The notes below the pieces were generated by a model. That model saw only the letters and a list, made by a program, of their open reading frames with translations, made no database searches and was not told the origin of the DNA. A stretch of DNA of 12,407 bases, taken from Bacilli bacterium (GTDB lineage: Bacteria > Bacillota_I > Bacilli_A > RF39 > UBA660). The stretch lies in assembly GCA_017888105.1 (NCBI GenBank), contig JAGHGS010000013.1:1-12407 (forward strand). The letters are read 5' to 3'. Shown piece after piece: positions 1-6,482 of the stretch. A program made the translations under genes and the position numbers. The first letter of the stretch is position 1. Each line of letters starts with the position of its first letter.

Positions 1-36
1 TATTATTTCTTCTAACACTTTTGATTTTCTTGCCAT
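1..36 (-). CDS. Start of an unidentified gene, cut by the left window edge
   Basis: Reading leftward from 36, an ATG opens 12 codons (MARKSKVLEEII) before the window ends. An AAAGGA motif lies about 10 nt upstream. Two other ATGs in another frame lie closer to that motif and would give MKNGKKIKSVRRNN, so the frame is not certain. The gene follows two hairpin terminators and a possible extended -10 element, which fits the beginning of a new transcription unit. Twelve residues are too few to name a product. Confidence 0.35.
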   Translation of the reverse strand, partial: MARKSKVLEEII

Positions 37-50
37 TTTTCATCATTCCT

Positions 51-68
51 TTGTTATCATTTTAACAA
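51..68 (-). promoter_or_regulatory. Inverted repeat over a possible extended -10 element
   Basis: TTGTTA, six bases, then TAACAA form a perfect 6-bp inverted repeat just upstream of the left-edge gene. Read on the minus strand, TGTTAAAAT (67 to 59) is an extended -10 (TGn plus TAAAAT), which would start transcription near 52, about 16 nt before the ATG at 36. No good -35 is visible. The repeat lies exactly across the presumed -10 and start point, where a repressor operator would be expected. That role is inference. Confidence 0.35.
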
Positions 69-104
69 AAAAATGACACTTTTTATACTCTTTGTGTCAT
101 TTTT
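69..104. terminator. Bidirectional hairpin terminator
   Basis: AAAAATGACAC (69-79) pairs perfectly with GTGTCATTTTT (94-104), giving an 11-bp stem with a 14-nt loop. The A-rich left flank and T-rich right flank give a U-tract on either strand. For minus-strand transcription it is a second stop after the 144-169 hairpin, isolating the left-edge gene from the 154-aa gene. Confidence 0.6.
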
Positions 105-143
105 GCGATTTTATGAATTTATCCTGTTTATATTTTTACATTT

Positions 144-169
144 AAAAACAAGCAATTTTTTTGCTTGTT
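144..169 (-). terminator. Intrinsic terminator of the 154-aa gene
   Basis: AACAAGCAA (147-155) and TTGCTTGTT (161-169) form a perfect 9-bp stem around a 5-nt loop. On the minus strand it is followed by a U-run (148 down to 144). The stem starts inside the stop codon of the gene ending at 168, which is the normal position for a rho-independent terminator in this window. Confidence 0.8.
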
Positions 170-632
170 ATCTTTGCATACTGTCAAAGCCTAATTCTTC
201 TTTATTTTTATTAGCAAAATCTATTATTTTAGCAATATCTTCATTAGATAAATAAGGATTGGTTGCAAGGTCTTCTCTTCCAATACTAATTAAAAACTCA
301 TTTAAATCAACATATTTTGTAATATTAATCGTTGTTGGTGCTTCGTAAGCCATATCCGTATCTAGTGGGGAATAAATAATATTTGGTAAATCTTCATTTA
401 ACGCATTTTTACTTCCAAATAATTCAGGATTTTGAATAGAAACAAAATCTTTTCTGTCAAATCGATTTGTTGCTTTATTTCCATCATAAATCGTTGTATA
501 AGAATCTATGGTTGCAAAAATATTTAATTCTGTTTCATCTAAATCTACTGGCTTAAAGGAAGCTAGAACTAAGCCTTTATATCTAACCATTCCCTCATTT
601 CTATCAATAATATCTATAAGTGGATATTTCAT
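168..632 (-). CDS. Hypothetical 154-aa soluble protein
   Basis: I do not recognise this protein. It is 154 residues, acidic, and has no signal peptide, membrane segment or cysteine. It starts MKYPLIDIIDRNEG. The middle (about residues 35-75) looks like beta strands (FATIDSYTTIYDG), and the last 40 residues look helical (SNEDIAKIIDFANKNKEEL). The ATG at 632 is well supported: AAAGGAG lies 8 nt upstream, and a near-consensus promoter sits 27 nt upstream of the start. With a terminator on each side, the gene is a single-gene unit. Composition and codon use match its neighbours, so there is no sign of recent transfer. It is a real gene on expression-signal grounds, but nothing visible indicates a function. 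Confidence 0.8.
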   Translation of the reverse strand: MKYPLIDIIDRNEGMVRYKGLVLASFKPVDLDETELNIFATIDSYTTIYDGNKATNRFDRKDFVSIQNPELFGSKNALNEDLPNIIYSPLDTDMAYEAPTTINITKYVDLNEFLISIGREDLATNPYLSNEDIAKIIDFANKNKEELGFDSMQR

Positions 633-658
633 CTTGTATGCTCCTTTCTTAGAAAATT

Positions 659-687
659 ATTATATAGTTATTACTTTACTTTGGCAA
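659..687 (-). promoter_or_regulatory. SigA-type promoter of the 154-aa gene
   Basis: On the minus strand, TTGCCA (687 to 682) and a perfect TATAAT (664 to 659) are separated by exactly 17 nt. The predicted start is near 652, giving a leader of about 20 nt that contains the AAAGGAG ribosome site. It lies directly downstream of the terminator at 690-716. Confidence 0.8.
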
Positions 688-689
688 GG

Positions 690-716
690 AAAAAGAGACT
701 ATCTTGTTTGTCTCTT
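690..716 (-). terminator. Intrinsic terminator of the M14-M15 fusion gene
   Basis: On the minus strand, AAGAGAC (716 to 710) and GTCTCTT (699 to 693) form a 7-bp stem with a 10-nt loop, followed by a five-base U-run. The loop contains most of the stop codon of the gene ending at 699. It ends the transcript before the promoter at 659-687. Confidence 0.7.
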
Positions 717-3008
717 ATTTAAATAATATTCGTCTAATGTTAAATTATTTTCTGTTAAATATTTGGCTAATTTTGGTCCAACATATCGTAAATGCCATGG
801 TTCATACTTGTATCCTGTTATTTCTTCTTTTCCTTTCGGGTATCTTAATATAAAACCGTATTTATAACAGTTTTCATGGATCCATTTCGTAATTGGAGCA
901 TTTTCAGGCAACTCATCAAAATACTTACCGTCCATTACAACTCCACAATCAATGGCAAGTCCACTTTCGTGTTCACTGGTTCCTGGAAGTGCTACTTTTT
1001 CATAAGCTACTTCTCCCATTTCTTTTATATAGTTTTGTAAGACAATTTCTTGATATTCACGAGTACGATATCCTGAATCAATCCATAATTCATATCCTTG
1101 TTTTTTAACATCTTCTTTTAAATATTGAAAAGCATTATTTACAATGGAAGATATTGTTAATTTTGTTCCAGGAATAAATGGAGTATAGTAAGGGTTATCT
1201 ATTTCAATTATTTTAGGAGCTTCATAGTTTTCTGGTAAAGGATTTTCTTTATTTACTAATATGTCCATATCTGGAAAATCAAGAGGATTTAACCCATCTC
1301 TTTTTGGCTTATTCATTAAATTACCCATTTTTATTTGATTTTGAATTAATTGTGATAATTCTTGATATAAATTAATGATTGGTAAATTATTTAGAGAATT
1401 ATATTTAATTTTGGTAATAAGCTCTGGATAATCTCTAAATATATTATCGATTAATAAATTGATTTCTTCTTTTGTTAATTCTACTTTTCGATTATTATTT
1501 AATTTTTCTATTAATTCTGATAAGAATAAGTGAAAAGTACTATTAAAAGCATTCAGGCGATCCTCTGTTTTTACTTCTTCATTTTCTTTTTTGTTTGCTT
1601 CTAGTGCTTTTTTTAATTCATCATAAAAATAACTAATTACATGGGCATTATGACTTTCTTTATTTCTTAATTCTTCTTCTAATTTCGTATATAGAGTTGG
1701 ATTTTCTCGAGCAATTTTATCTACTAAATCATAAATATTTAAAACATTAAAGTTTGGATAATCCTGTTTTAACTTCTTTACTAAAGTACCAATAAATTCT
1801 GAATAATTTTTAATAAAATCATAGTTTTTTACAAAGTTTTGGAAGGCTTTTAAATTAGGTTTTACTGTAACATTTTCGAAAGTATCAGGATCTGCTAGAG
1901 GTCCAATCGGATTAGATCCCATTCTAGATAATTCTACTTGAATATCAATTCCATATCTTAAACGTAAGTATTCATTCATATAACTATAAGGATCTTCTGA
2001 TTCAATAATATCATAAGCATTTCCAGTTCTAAAAATTCTTGATGAAACATAGTTTTCAATTACTTTCTTTTCATAGTCAATGTTATATAAATTAATGATT
2101 CCTTCTTCTTTTACTGGTCTTTGATACATTTTTCCCATTACACTATGATAATTGAAATAAGCGATAATTTCTTTACCTGGAGTTTGATTTAGCGTTTCAA
2201 AGAAATTTAATATCGCAAGATTTTCCGCTTCGAAAGAAAAGTGGCTTAAATCTTTGCATGGGGTATTTACTGGTCCAGGAATATCTTTTCTAGTATTAGC
2301 ATAAGCAGTCCCATTGTAAAATGGTTGGCCGCTTTCTAACATTGTTTTCATTGCGGGATTATAAGGAACATTTTGACTTAAATCAATTCCATTTGCATTC
2401 GATGTCCATGCTGCTAAAACACCTATTGGATAATTATTTTTCTTAATAATATCAAGTACACTATCTTTTATTTCCGGATAATCTTTTAAATATTCATCTA
2501 AATTAACGTCATCAAATAAAGCTTGATAGCTTTTCTTTTCTCTTAATGCACTTTCTGATAATTCACCTTTTTTTACTTTGGCTGGCATGGCAGCATCTGC
2601 CCGATAATTTGCCCAATAGACTTTTGCTGCCGCTATTTTTTCTTCTTCCGTTGAAAATTTATTTAAATATAAATCTTGCATTTCCGTTGTAATTAAATAC
2701 CCTTCAGGATTTACAATTGGGATAAAATCAATAGTATATTCATCTGCTTTAAATTCTGGATCTTTAGCCATTGTATCCATTAAACGCACAGCAAAAATAG
2801 TTGTAATAATTTCAGCCGCATGATAAGATCCACTTACTACGATATGCTTTGGCCCATTTCCAATTGTATAATGATTTATTGGTAAACCATATTCGGTATA
2901 TCCTATGGGACGCTCTTTTCTTACTTGATGATTATTTCCTTTATCATTTATGATTTGTTCAATTTTATCGTTTACTTCCTGATAATCTAAATATTGAAAT
3001 TTTTCCAT
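699..3008 (-). CDS. M14 metallocarboxypeptidase fused to an M15 (VanY-like) D,D-carboxypeptidase
   Basis: This 769-aa protein has two zinc peptidase domains. The N-terminal half (about 40-390) is an M14 carboxypeptidase: HAAE supplies His63 and Glu66, NYHS supplies His288, and VELS supplies the catalytic Glu359. The usual NRN substrate-carboxylate motif is replaced by DLSQN near 209-213, so specificity may differ. A charged helical linker (about 400-570) has no clear match. The C-terminal part (about 600-769) is M15B/VanY: SGYRT, SEHESGLAID (His680, Asp687) and EPWHLRYVG (His739). M14 members of the NpgA type cut gamma-D-Glu-DAP bonds and VanY/LdcB types remove D-Ala, so peptidoglycan peptides are the likely substrate. 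No signal peptide or membrane segment is visible, so it may be cytoplasmic. The ATG at 3008 was chosen because AGGAGG lies 4 nt upstream; an ATG 18 nt earlier has no ribosome site. Confidence 0.85.
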   Translation of the reverse strand: MEKFQYLDYQEVNDKIEQIINDKGNNHQVRKERPIGYTEYGLPINHYTIGNGPKHIVVSGSYHAAEIITTIFAVRLMDTMAKDPEFKADEYTIDFIPIVNPEGYLITTEMQDLYLNKFSTEEEKIAAAKVYWANYRADAAMPAKVKKGELSESALREKKSYQALFDDVNLDEYLKDYPEIKDSVLDIIKKNNYPIGVLAAWTSNANGIDLSQNVPYNPAMKTMLESGQPFYNGTAYANTRKDIPGPVNTPCKDLSHFSFEAENLAILNFFETLNQTPGKEIIAYFNYHSVMGKMYQRPVKEEGIINLYNIDYEKKVIENYVSSRIFRTGNAYDIIESEDPYSYMNEYLRLRYGIDIQVELSRMGSNPIGPLADPDTFENVTVKPNLKAFQNFVKNYDFIKNYSEFIGTLVKKLKQDYPNFNVLNIYDLVDKIARENPTLYTKLEEELRNKESHNAHVISYFYDELKKALEANKKENEEVKTEDRLNAFNSTFHLFLSELIEKLNNNRKVELTKEEINLLIDNIFRDYPELITKIKYNSLNNLPIINLYQELSQLIQNQIKMGNLMNKPKRDGLNPLDFPDMDILVNKENPLPENYEAPKIIEIDNPYYTPFIPGTKLTISSIVNNAFQYLKEDVKKQGYELWIDSGYRTREYQEIVLQNYIKEMGEVAYEKVALPGTSEHESGLAIDCGVVMDGKYFDELPENAPITKWIHENCYKYGFILRYPKGKEEITGYKYEPWHLRYVGPKLAKYLTENNLTLDEYYLNKRQTR

Positions 3009-3024
3009 AAATCCTCCTACATTC

Positions 3025-3051
3025 AAAAAAACTTAAATTTTTCAATTTAAG
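3025..3051 (-). terminator. Intrinsic terminator between efp and the fusion peptidase gene
   Basis: On the minus strand, CTTAAATT, loop GAAA and AATTTAAG form a perfect 8-bp stem with a tetraloop, followed by seven Us (3031 to 3025). The stem overlaps the efp stop codon. Only 16 nt separate the U-run from the ATG of the next gene, which leaves no room for a promoter. Confidence 0.8.
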
Positions 3052-3607
3052 CTCTAGATGAGTATTTACCATCTTTGGTAGATACTATTATTTTTTCTCC
3101 TTGATTAATAAATAATGGTACTTTTACAATATAGCCCGTTTCGATTTTTGCATCTTTTTGGGCATTATTGGTTGTGTTACCTCTTACGGCTGGTTCGGTT
3201 TCAATTACTTCATATTCTACTTTTTCAGGTAAAGTAATTCCTAAGATTTCACCTTCATAGTAGTCTACTGTAATTTCCATACCTTCTTTGATGAATTTTA
3301 CTTGATCACCTAGTACTTTAGTAGAAATTTCTACTTGTTCATAGGTTTCATTATTCATGAACACATAATTATCTCCAGCCGAATATAGATATTGCATTGG
3401 CATTCTATCAATATGGGCTTTTTCTATTTTAATATTGGTATTATAAGTATCTTCCGTAATAGAACCTGTTCTTAGATTTCTTAATTTCATTCTTACAAAA
3501 GCAGAACCTTTTCCAGGTTTTACATGTTGGAATTCTACTATTTGATATAAATTATTATCCATAATAATGGTCATACCATTTTTGATATCATTAATATTAA
3601 TATTCAT
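3047..3607 (-). CDS. efp: Translation elongation factor P
   Basis: EF-P binds the ribosome between the P and E sites and relieves stalling at polyproline stretches. The 186-aa product has the usual family length and three-domain layout: a KOW-like N-domain with tip motif KPGKGSAF (the modifiable lysine is Lys33), an OB-fold middle, and the C-terminal OB domain with the signature from about 150 (ETGYIVKVPLFINQGEKI). The tip lysine and the PGKG loop match Bacillus-type EF-P, whose lysine carries 5-aminopentanol. No modification enzyme lies in this window. The ATG at 3607 was chosen: AGGAG is 7 nt upstream, whereas the GTG 15 nt earlier is part of that ribosome site. The gene follows rpmG and a small ORF in the same direction. 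Confidence 0.97.
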   Translation of the reverse strand: MNININDIKNGMTIIMDNNLYQIVEFQHVKPGKGSAFVRMKLRNLRTGSITEDTYNTNIKIEKAHIDRMPMQYLYSAGDNYVFMNNETYEQVEISTKVLGDQVKFIKEGMEITVDYYEGEILGITLPEKVEYEVIETEPAVRGNTTNNAQKDAKIETGYIVKVPLFINQGEKIIVSTKDGKYSSRA

Positions 3608-3611
3608 TGTC

Positions 3612-3776
3612 TCACTCCTCACTTTTTTTCGTTATGCCAAATCTTTTCTTTTTTTGTCTTGTCATCGGTTTGGTTGTTAAATTCGGATTGATATGTTCTT
3701 GTTTTTTGCGACCATAAATTGCGATCACTGGTGGATAATTTCTTACCACTGGCATTTTTAAACTATATTTTTTCAT
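3612..3776 (-). CDS. Unrecognised 54-aa basic small ORF between rpmG and efp
   Basis: The frame opens with ATG at 3776 and ends with TGA at 3612-3614, 4 nt before the efp ATG, so its end contains the efp ribosome site (GAGGAGTGA). The 54 residues are strongly basic, with Lys/Arg clusters near 23-25 and 40-45 (RQKKKRF) and a proline-containing front (MPVVRNYPPVIAIYG). No Cys, signal peptide or membrane segment is present. A GAGG lies only 3 nt before the ATG, a close but usable ribosome site. It fills the gap between rpmG (31 nt away) and efp almost exactly, which favours a real gene. I do not recognise the family. Basic charge and ribosomal neighbours suggest RNA or ribosome contact, but that is inference, and it could be a chance frame. 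Confidence 0.5.
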   Translation of the reverse strand: MKKYSLKMPVVRNYPPVIAIYGRKKQEHINPNLTTKPMTRQKKKRFGITKKSEE

Positions 3777-3807
3777 ATTCCTCAAATCACTCTTCTAATA
3801 ATTGTTT

Positions 3808-3972
3808 CTATTTCTTTTCTTTTACAACTTGATGTTTACGACATTTATTACAGTACTTCTTGATCTCTAAACGTTCTGGAGTATTTTTTTTGTTTTTACT
3901 TGTACATCTTAGTTCTTCACCACATACCGTACATCTTAAAGTTACATAATTTCTATTTTCATTTTTTGCCAT
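3808..3972 (-). CDS. rpmG: 50S ribosomal protein L33, zinc-binding form
   Basis: This 54-aa large-subunit protein starts MAKNENRNYVTLRC and carries the L33 signature KNTPERLEIKKYC near 29-41. Two CxxC pairs (Cys14/Cys17 and Cys41/Cys44) form a zinc ribbon, so this is the Cys-containing (C+) type rather than the zinc-free paralogue that replaces it in zinc limitation in many Firmicutes. It is slightly longer than the usual 49 residues, mostly at the C-terminus (HQVVKEKK). The ATG at 3972 has AAAGGAGGTG ideally placed. A promoter with an extended -10 lies at 4005-4033, overlapping the end of the PBP gene, so L33 can be expressed both alone and by readthrough. The neighbouring class B PBP resembles the pbpA-rpmGA order in Bacillus. 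Confidence 0.95.
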   Translation of the reverse strand: MAKNENRNYVTLRCTVCGEELRCTSKNKKNTPERLEIKKYCNKCRKHQVVKEKK

Positions 3973-4004
3973 GAAAAACACCTCCTTTTAAGTCAACTAG
4001 AAGT

Positions 4005-4033
4005 ATTATATCATTAAATTAGTCACTTGAAAA
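4005..4033 (-). promoter_or_regulatory. Promoter of rpmG with extended -10
   Basis: On the minus strand, TTTTCA (4033 to 4028) is followed after 17 nt by TGATATAAT, a perfect TATAAT (4010 to 4005) with the TGn extension. The predicted start near 3998 lies just before the AAAGGAGG of rpmG. The promoter straddles the stop codon of the PBP gene, and I see no terminator between the two genes. Confidence 0.7.
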
Positions 4034-5983
4034 GAGAAAATCGTTAATTCTCCTAGCAATTAAGCGATTTACAGGAGAACGATACGTACTTTTACTATTT
4101 AGATTGCTAGTATTTGGACTGATAACCACGATTGAATATTTGGGATTATCAAATGGTGCATACATTAAAAAGGTATTACTTAATACGAACGACTCTAAAG
4201 TTCCATCATAATTGCTATCAATATAAGATTCACTCGTACCGGTTTTACCAGCGGCATTAATTTTTTGATTTATATACCAGTATCCAGTACCACTTTTCAT
4301 TACACTATTAAATCCTTGTTTAATGCGATCAAAATATTTTTCTTCTAAACTTACTTTATTTAATTCTTCTACTTTGTTTTCTAAAATTACTTCATCCCCA
4401 TTTTTAATGCTGTTCATTATGTTTAATTTTAATCTTGAACCGTCTTTGGCAATTGTATTAATGTATTGTAATAATTCGACTGGAGTATATAAATCATACT
4501 GGCCAATGGCTAAATTCATTAAAAGATCTGGAGCGATTGTTGTTCCTTTTAGCCCACTACTTTCTTTTGGTAAGTCAATTCCCGTTTGAACACCTAATCC
4601 GAATTCAGCAAAAGTATTACGATATATATTAAAATGTTCTTCCGTTGCCACGGCATTCATATTATATGTATAATCATATCCCATGATACCTAAAGCAATA
4701 ATAAATTGGTAATAATTTGAACTTAATGCAAGAGCTTCAATATCATTTAGAGAACCTAATTTTCGATAAGAACATTTTGCTGGTTGATTTGCTAGTTTTA
4801 CACAACTATCTGTAATCTTTGTACCAATATCAACGATGCCATTTTGATATCCAACACTCATGGATGCTCCTTTTACAGCACTTCCAACCGTATAAGCATT
4901 TTTTATTACATTAATACTAATATCTTGAAAAGAATAATCGGTCCCATTTGTTATTAATCTGATTCCTGCAATGGCTTTCATATTTCCGGTTAAAGGATCA
5001 CTTACTAAAGCAAAACTTTCTTTATAAAATTCTGTATTTGCTGTTTTTTTGGCTTTAATCATTTCTTCTTTAATAATTCTTTCTACTTCTAACTGAATAT
5101 TAATATCAATATTTAAAACTAAATCATTTCCCCTTTTAGCCTCACTCACTAATTCTAAAGTATTATTACTACCTACCTTATAAATTGCTTTTTCACCTTT
5201 TAAATATTCTTCGTAATATTCTTCTAAACCACTGATTCCAACTTTATCGGTTAGGCTATATCCTTCGTTTAGAAGTTCTTCTTTTTCGGCTGGTAAAGAA
5301 TTACTTATGGATCCAAAAATTGTCTTTAACGTATCATTGTATACATAAGATCTTGACCAATCCATTTCTCCAAAAATTCCAGGTAAATTTGCTTCCAAAA
5401 TACTTGCATAAATTTCATCACTTACTTCTTTTATGATACACTTATTATCATAACTGTATCCTTCGTTCATTAAATAATAAAAGTAAGAACTATACTTTTC
5501 TAAATCTGTCATTTTATTTATCATATCTTGAGTAATTCGCTCTAATTTCATTTCTTCTAATTCATCCGAAGTTATTTTTCGTTCGTTATATAATTTATAT
5601 TCTTCTTCAGTAATTAATAAATCAACTTTGTTACTATATTTAATCTTATAAAAATCTTTTAATTTTGAGGCATTGTATTCATATTCAAAATTTGTTAGTT
5701 TTGCTAATTCTTCTGCAATTAACAGTTCTTCTTTTAAAGTAATTCCAGATGGTTTATGATAAATTATTGTATTTACTCCAACGTTATCCACTAAAACATT
5801 GCCATTAATATCTAATATTCTTCCTCTTGGAGCGGATGATCCTGTTACATAGACTTCATTAATATTTTGTGCTTCTGTTTGATAATATTCTTTTTTATTA
5901 TAAGCTAAATCAAAAGTGCGATAAATAAAAAATAAAAAAACTAGAGAAAGTAATGTGATGATTAATATTACTTTTTTTGGCAT
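4019..5983 (-). CDS. Class B penicillin-binding protein (peptidoglycan D,D-transpeptidase, PBP2 type)
   Basis: The enzyme cross-links peptidoglycan stem peptides outside the membrane, usually with a SEDS glycosyltransferase partner. The 654-aa protein has a cytoplasmic MPKK start, one membrane anchor (about 5-24), and the dimerisation-domain motif APRGRILDINGNVL (about 51-64). The transpeptidase domain has all three catalytic motifs: SAVK (Ser368-Lys371), SSN (421-423) and KTGT (580-583). No PASTA domain is present, so it is PBP2/PbpA-like or a short FtsI. The adjacent rpmG favours PbpA. Two external cysteines (about 394 and 404) between the SxxK and SxN motifs could form a disulfide, which is unusual for a Firmicute PBP. 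The ATG at 5983 has GGTGA 5 nt upstream; the in-frame ATG 12 nt earlier has no ribosome site. It is divergent from the 86-aa gene. Confidence 0.93.
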   Translation of the reverse strand: MPKKVILIITLLSLVFLFFIYRTFDLAYNKKEYYQTEAQNINEVYVTGSSAPRGRILDINGNVLVDNVGVNTIIYHKPSGITLKEELLIAEELAKLTNFEYEYNASKLKDFYKIKYSNKVDLLITEEEYKLYNERKITSDELEEMKLERITQDMINKMTDLEKYSSYFYYLMNEGYSYDNKCIIKEVSDEIYASILEANLPGIFGEMDWSRSYVYNDTLKTIFGSISNSLPAEKEELLNEGYSLTDKVGISGLEEYYEEYLKGEKAIYKVGSNNTLELVSEAKRGNDLVLNIDINIQLEVERIIKEEMIKAKKTANTEFYKESFALVSDPLTGNMKAIAGIRLITNGTDYSFQDISINVIKNAYTVGSAVKGASMSVGYQNGIVDIGTKITDSCVKLANQPAKCSYRKLGSLNDIEALALSSNYYQFIIALGIMGYDYTYNMNAVATEEHFNIYRNTFAEFGLGVQTGIDLPKESSGLKGTTIAPDLLMNLAIGQYDLYTPVELLQYINTIAKDGSRLKLNIMNSIKNGDEVILENKVEELNKVSLEEKYFDRIKQGFNSVMKSGTGYWYINQKINAAGKTGTSESYIDSNYDGTLESFVLSNTFLMYAPFDNPKYSIVVISPNTSNLNSKSTYRSPVNRLIARRINDFLFSSD

Positions 5984-6045
5984 AGATCTCACCATTATTA
6001 GTATTTAAAAAATTAGTTTTTTCATACAATATATTAGGTGATATT
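5984..6045. promoter_or_regulatory. Divergent intergenic region between the PBP gene and the DUF2624-like gene
   Basis: These 62 bp must hold or adjoin the promoters of two divergent genes. A minus-strand TAATAAT near 5993 and a plus-strand TACAAT (6025-6030) resemble -10 boxes, but neither has a -35 at normal spacing. The plus-strand one would start transcription inside the AGGTGA ribosome site. I cannot assign either promoter firmly. The true ones may extend into the first codons of the PBP gene. Confidence 0.3.
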
Positions 6046-6306
6046 ATGTATAATTTAATCAAGGCTTATATGGGAAGAATGACTATACAAGATGTTAATA
6101 ATTTTGCTATTAGTAAAAATGTTTATCTCAGTCAAGAAGAACTCAATTTTGTTTATGAGTTTTTAAGTAAGAATTGGGAGCAAATTATTCAAAACCCAAA
6201 ATTGCTTAATTTAGATCGCTATAAAGACCGATTTAGTCCTGAAAATTTTGAAAAAATTAAAAAGTTATTTTTAGAGTATAGTTCTCGTTATTCTTCTTTT
6301 ATTTAA
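6046..6306 (+). CDS. 86-aa protein resembling the DUF2624/YqfT family
   Basis: This is a small, soluble, mostly helical protein (MYNLIKAYMGRMTIQDVNNF at the start). It has no Cys, signal peptide or membrane segment. Its layout is an N-terminal helix and an 'M-T-x-x-D' segment, then 'YLSQEELNFVYEFLSKNW' and a C-terminal 'FSPENFEKIKKLFLEY'. This recalls the DUF2624 family (Bacillus YqfT, about 80-90 aa, helices of unknown function, gene adjacent to the endonuclease IV gene yqfS). Here it is also close to nfo, but convergent with it rather than downstream on the same strand. Family assignment is from memory of the pattern. AGGTGA lies 4 nt before the ATG, and a strong terminator overlaps its stop codon, so the gene is well supported even if the family is not. 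Confidence 0.75.
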   Translation: MYNLIKAYMGRMTIQDVNNFAISKNVYLSQEELNFVYEFLSKNWEQIIQNPKLLNLDRYKDRFSPENFEKIKKLFLEYSSRYSSFI

Positions 6307-6327
6307 CTTCTTTTTAAGAAGTTTTTT
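6305..6327 (+). terminator. Intrinsic terminator of the 86-aa gene
   Basis: AACTTCTT (6305-6312), a 3-nt loop and AAGAAGTT (6316-6323) form a perfect 8-bp stem followed by TTTT. It begins inside the TAA stop codon. It isolates this gene from the plus-strand small ORF further right. Confidence 0.8.
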
Positions 6328-6482
6328 ATGTGCCGAACTTTGTCATACGCTTTTTTGTTTTTTTCATAGTATCATTCATAATAAATAACCGTTGTCTAGT
6401 ATGGTAGCGCCAGCTTTCTTTTATGAGTAATTTAAATTACTTGAAATATTCAAGGGGTTTTTATGAAAGTAGGAGGATGGAA

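Noticed and set aside
73..255. Plus-strand 60-codon open frame across the terminators
   Set aside because: It runs through two hairpins and the end of a minus-strand gene, has no ribosome site, and its hydrophobic content is explained by T-rich DNA.
3608..3622. GTG-started longer EF-P
   Set aside because: The GTG overlaps the GAGGAG ribosome site of the ATG at 3607, and the family begins at that ATG.
3973..4018. TTGACT in the rpmG leader as a -35 box
   Set aside because: On the minus strand it lies downstream of the TATAAT, in the wrong order, and no second -10 follows at proper spacing before the ATG.
4323..4589. Plus-strand 88-codon frame inside the PBP gene
   Set aside because: It is antisense to a PBP with all catalytic motifs intact, and has no ribosome site.
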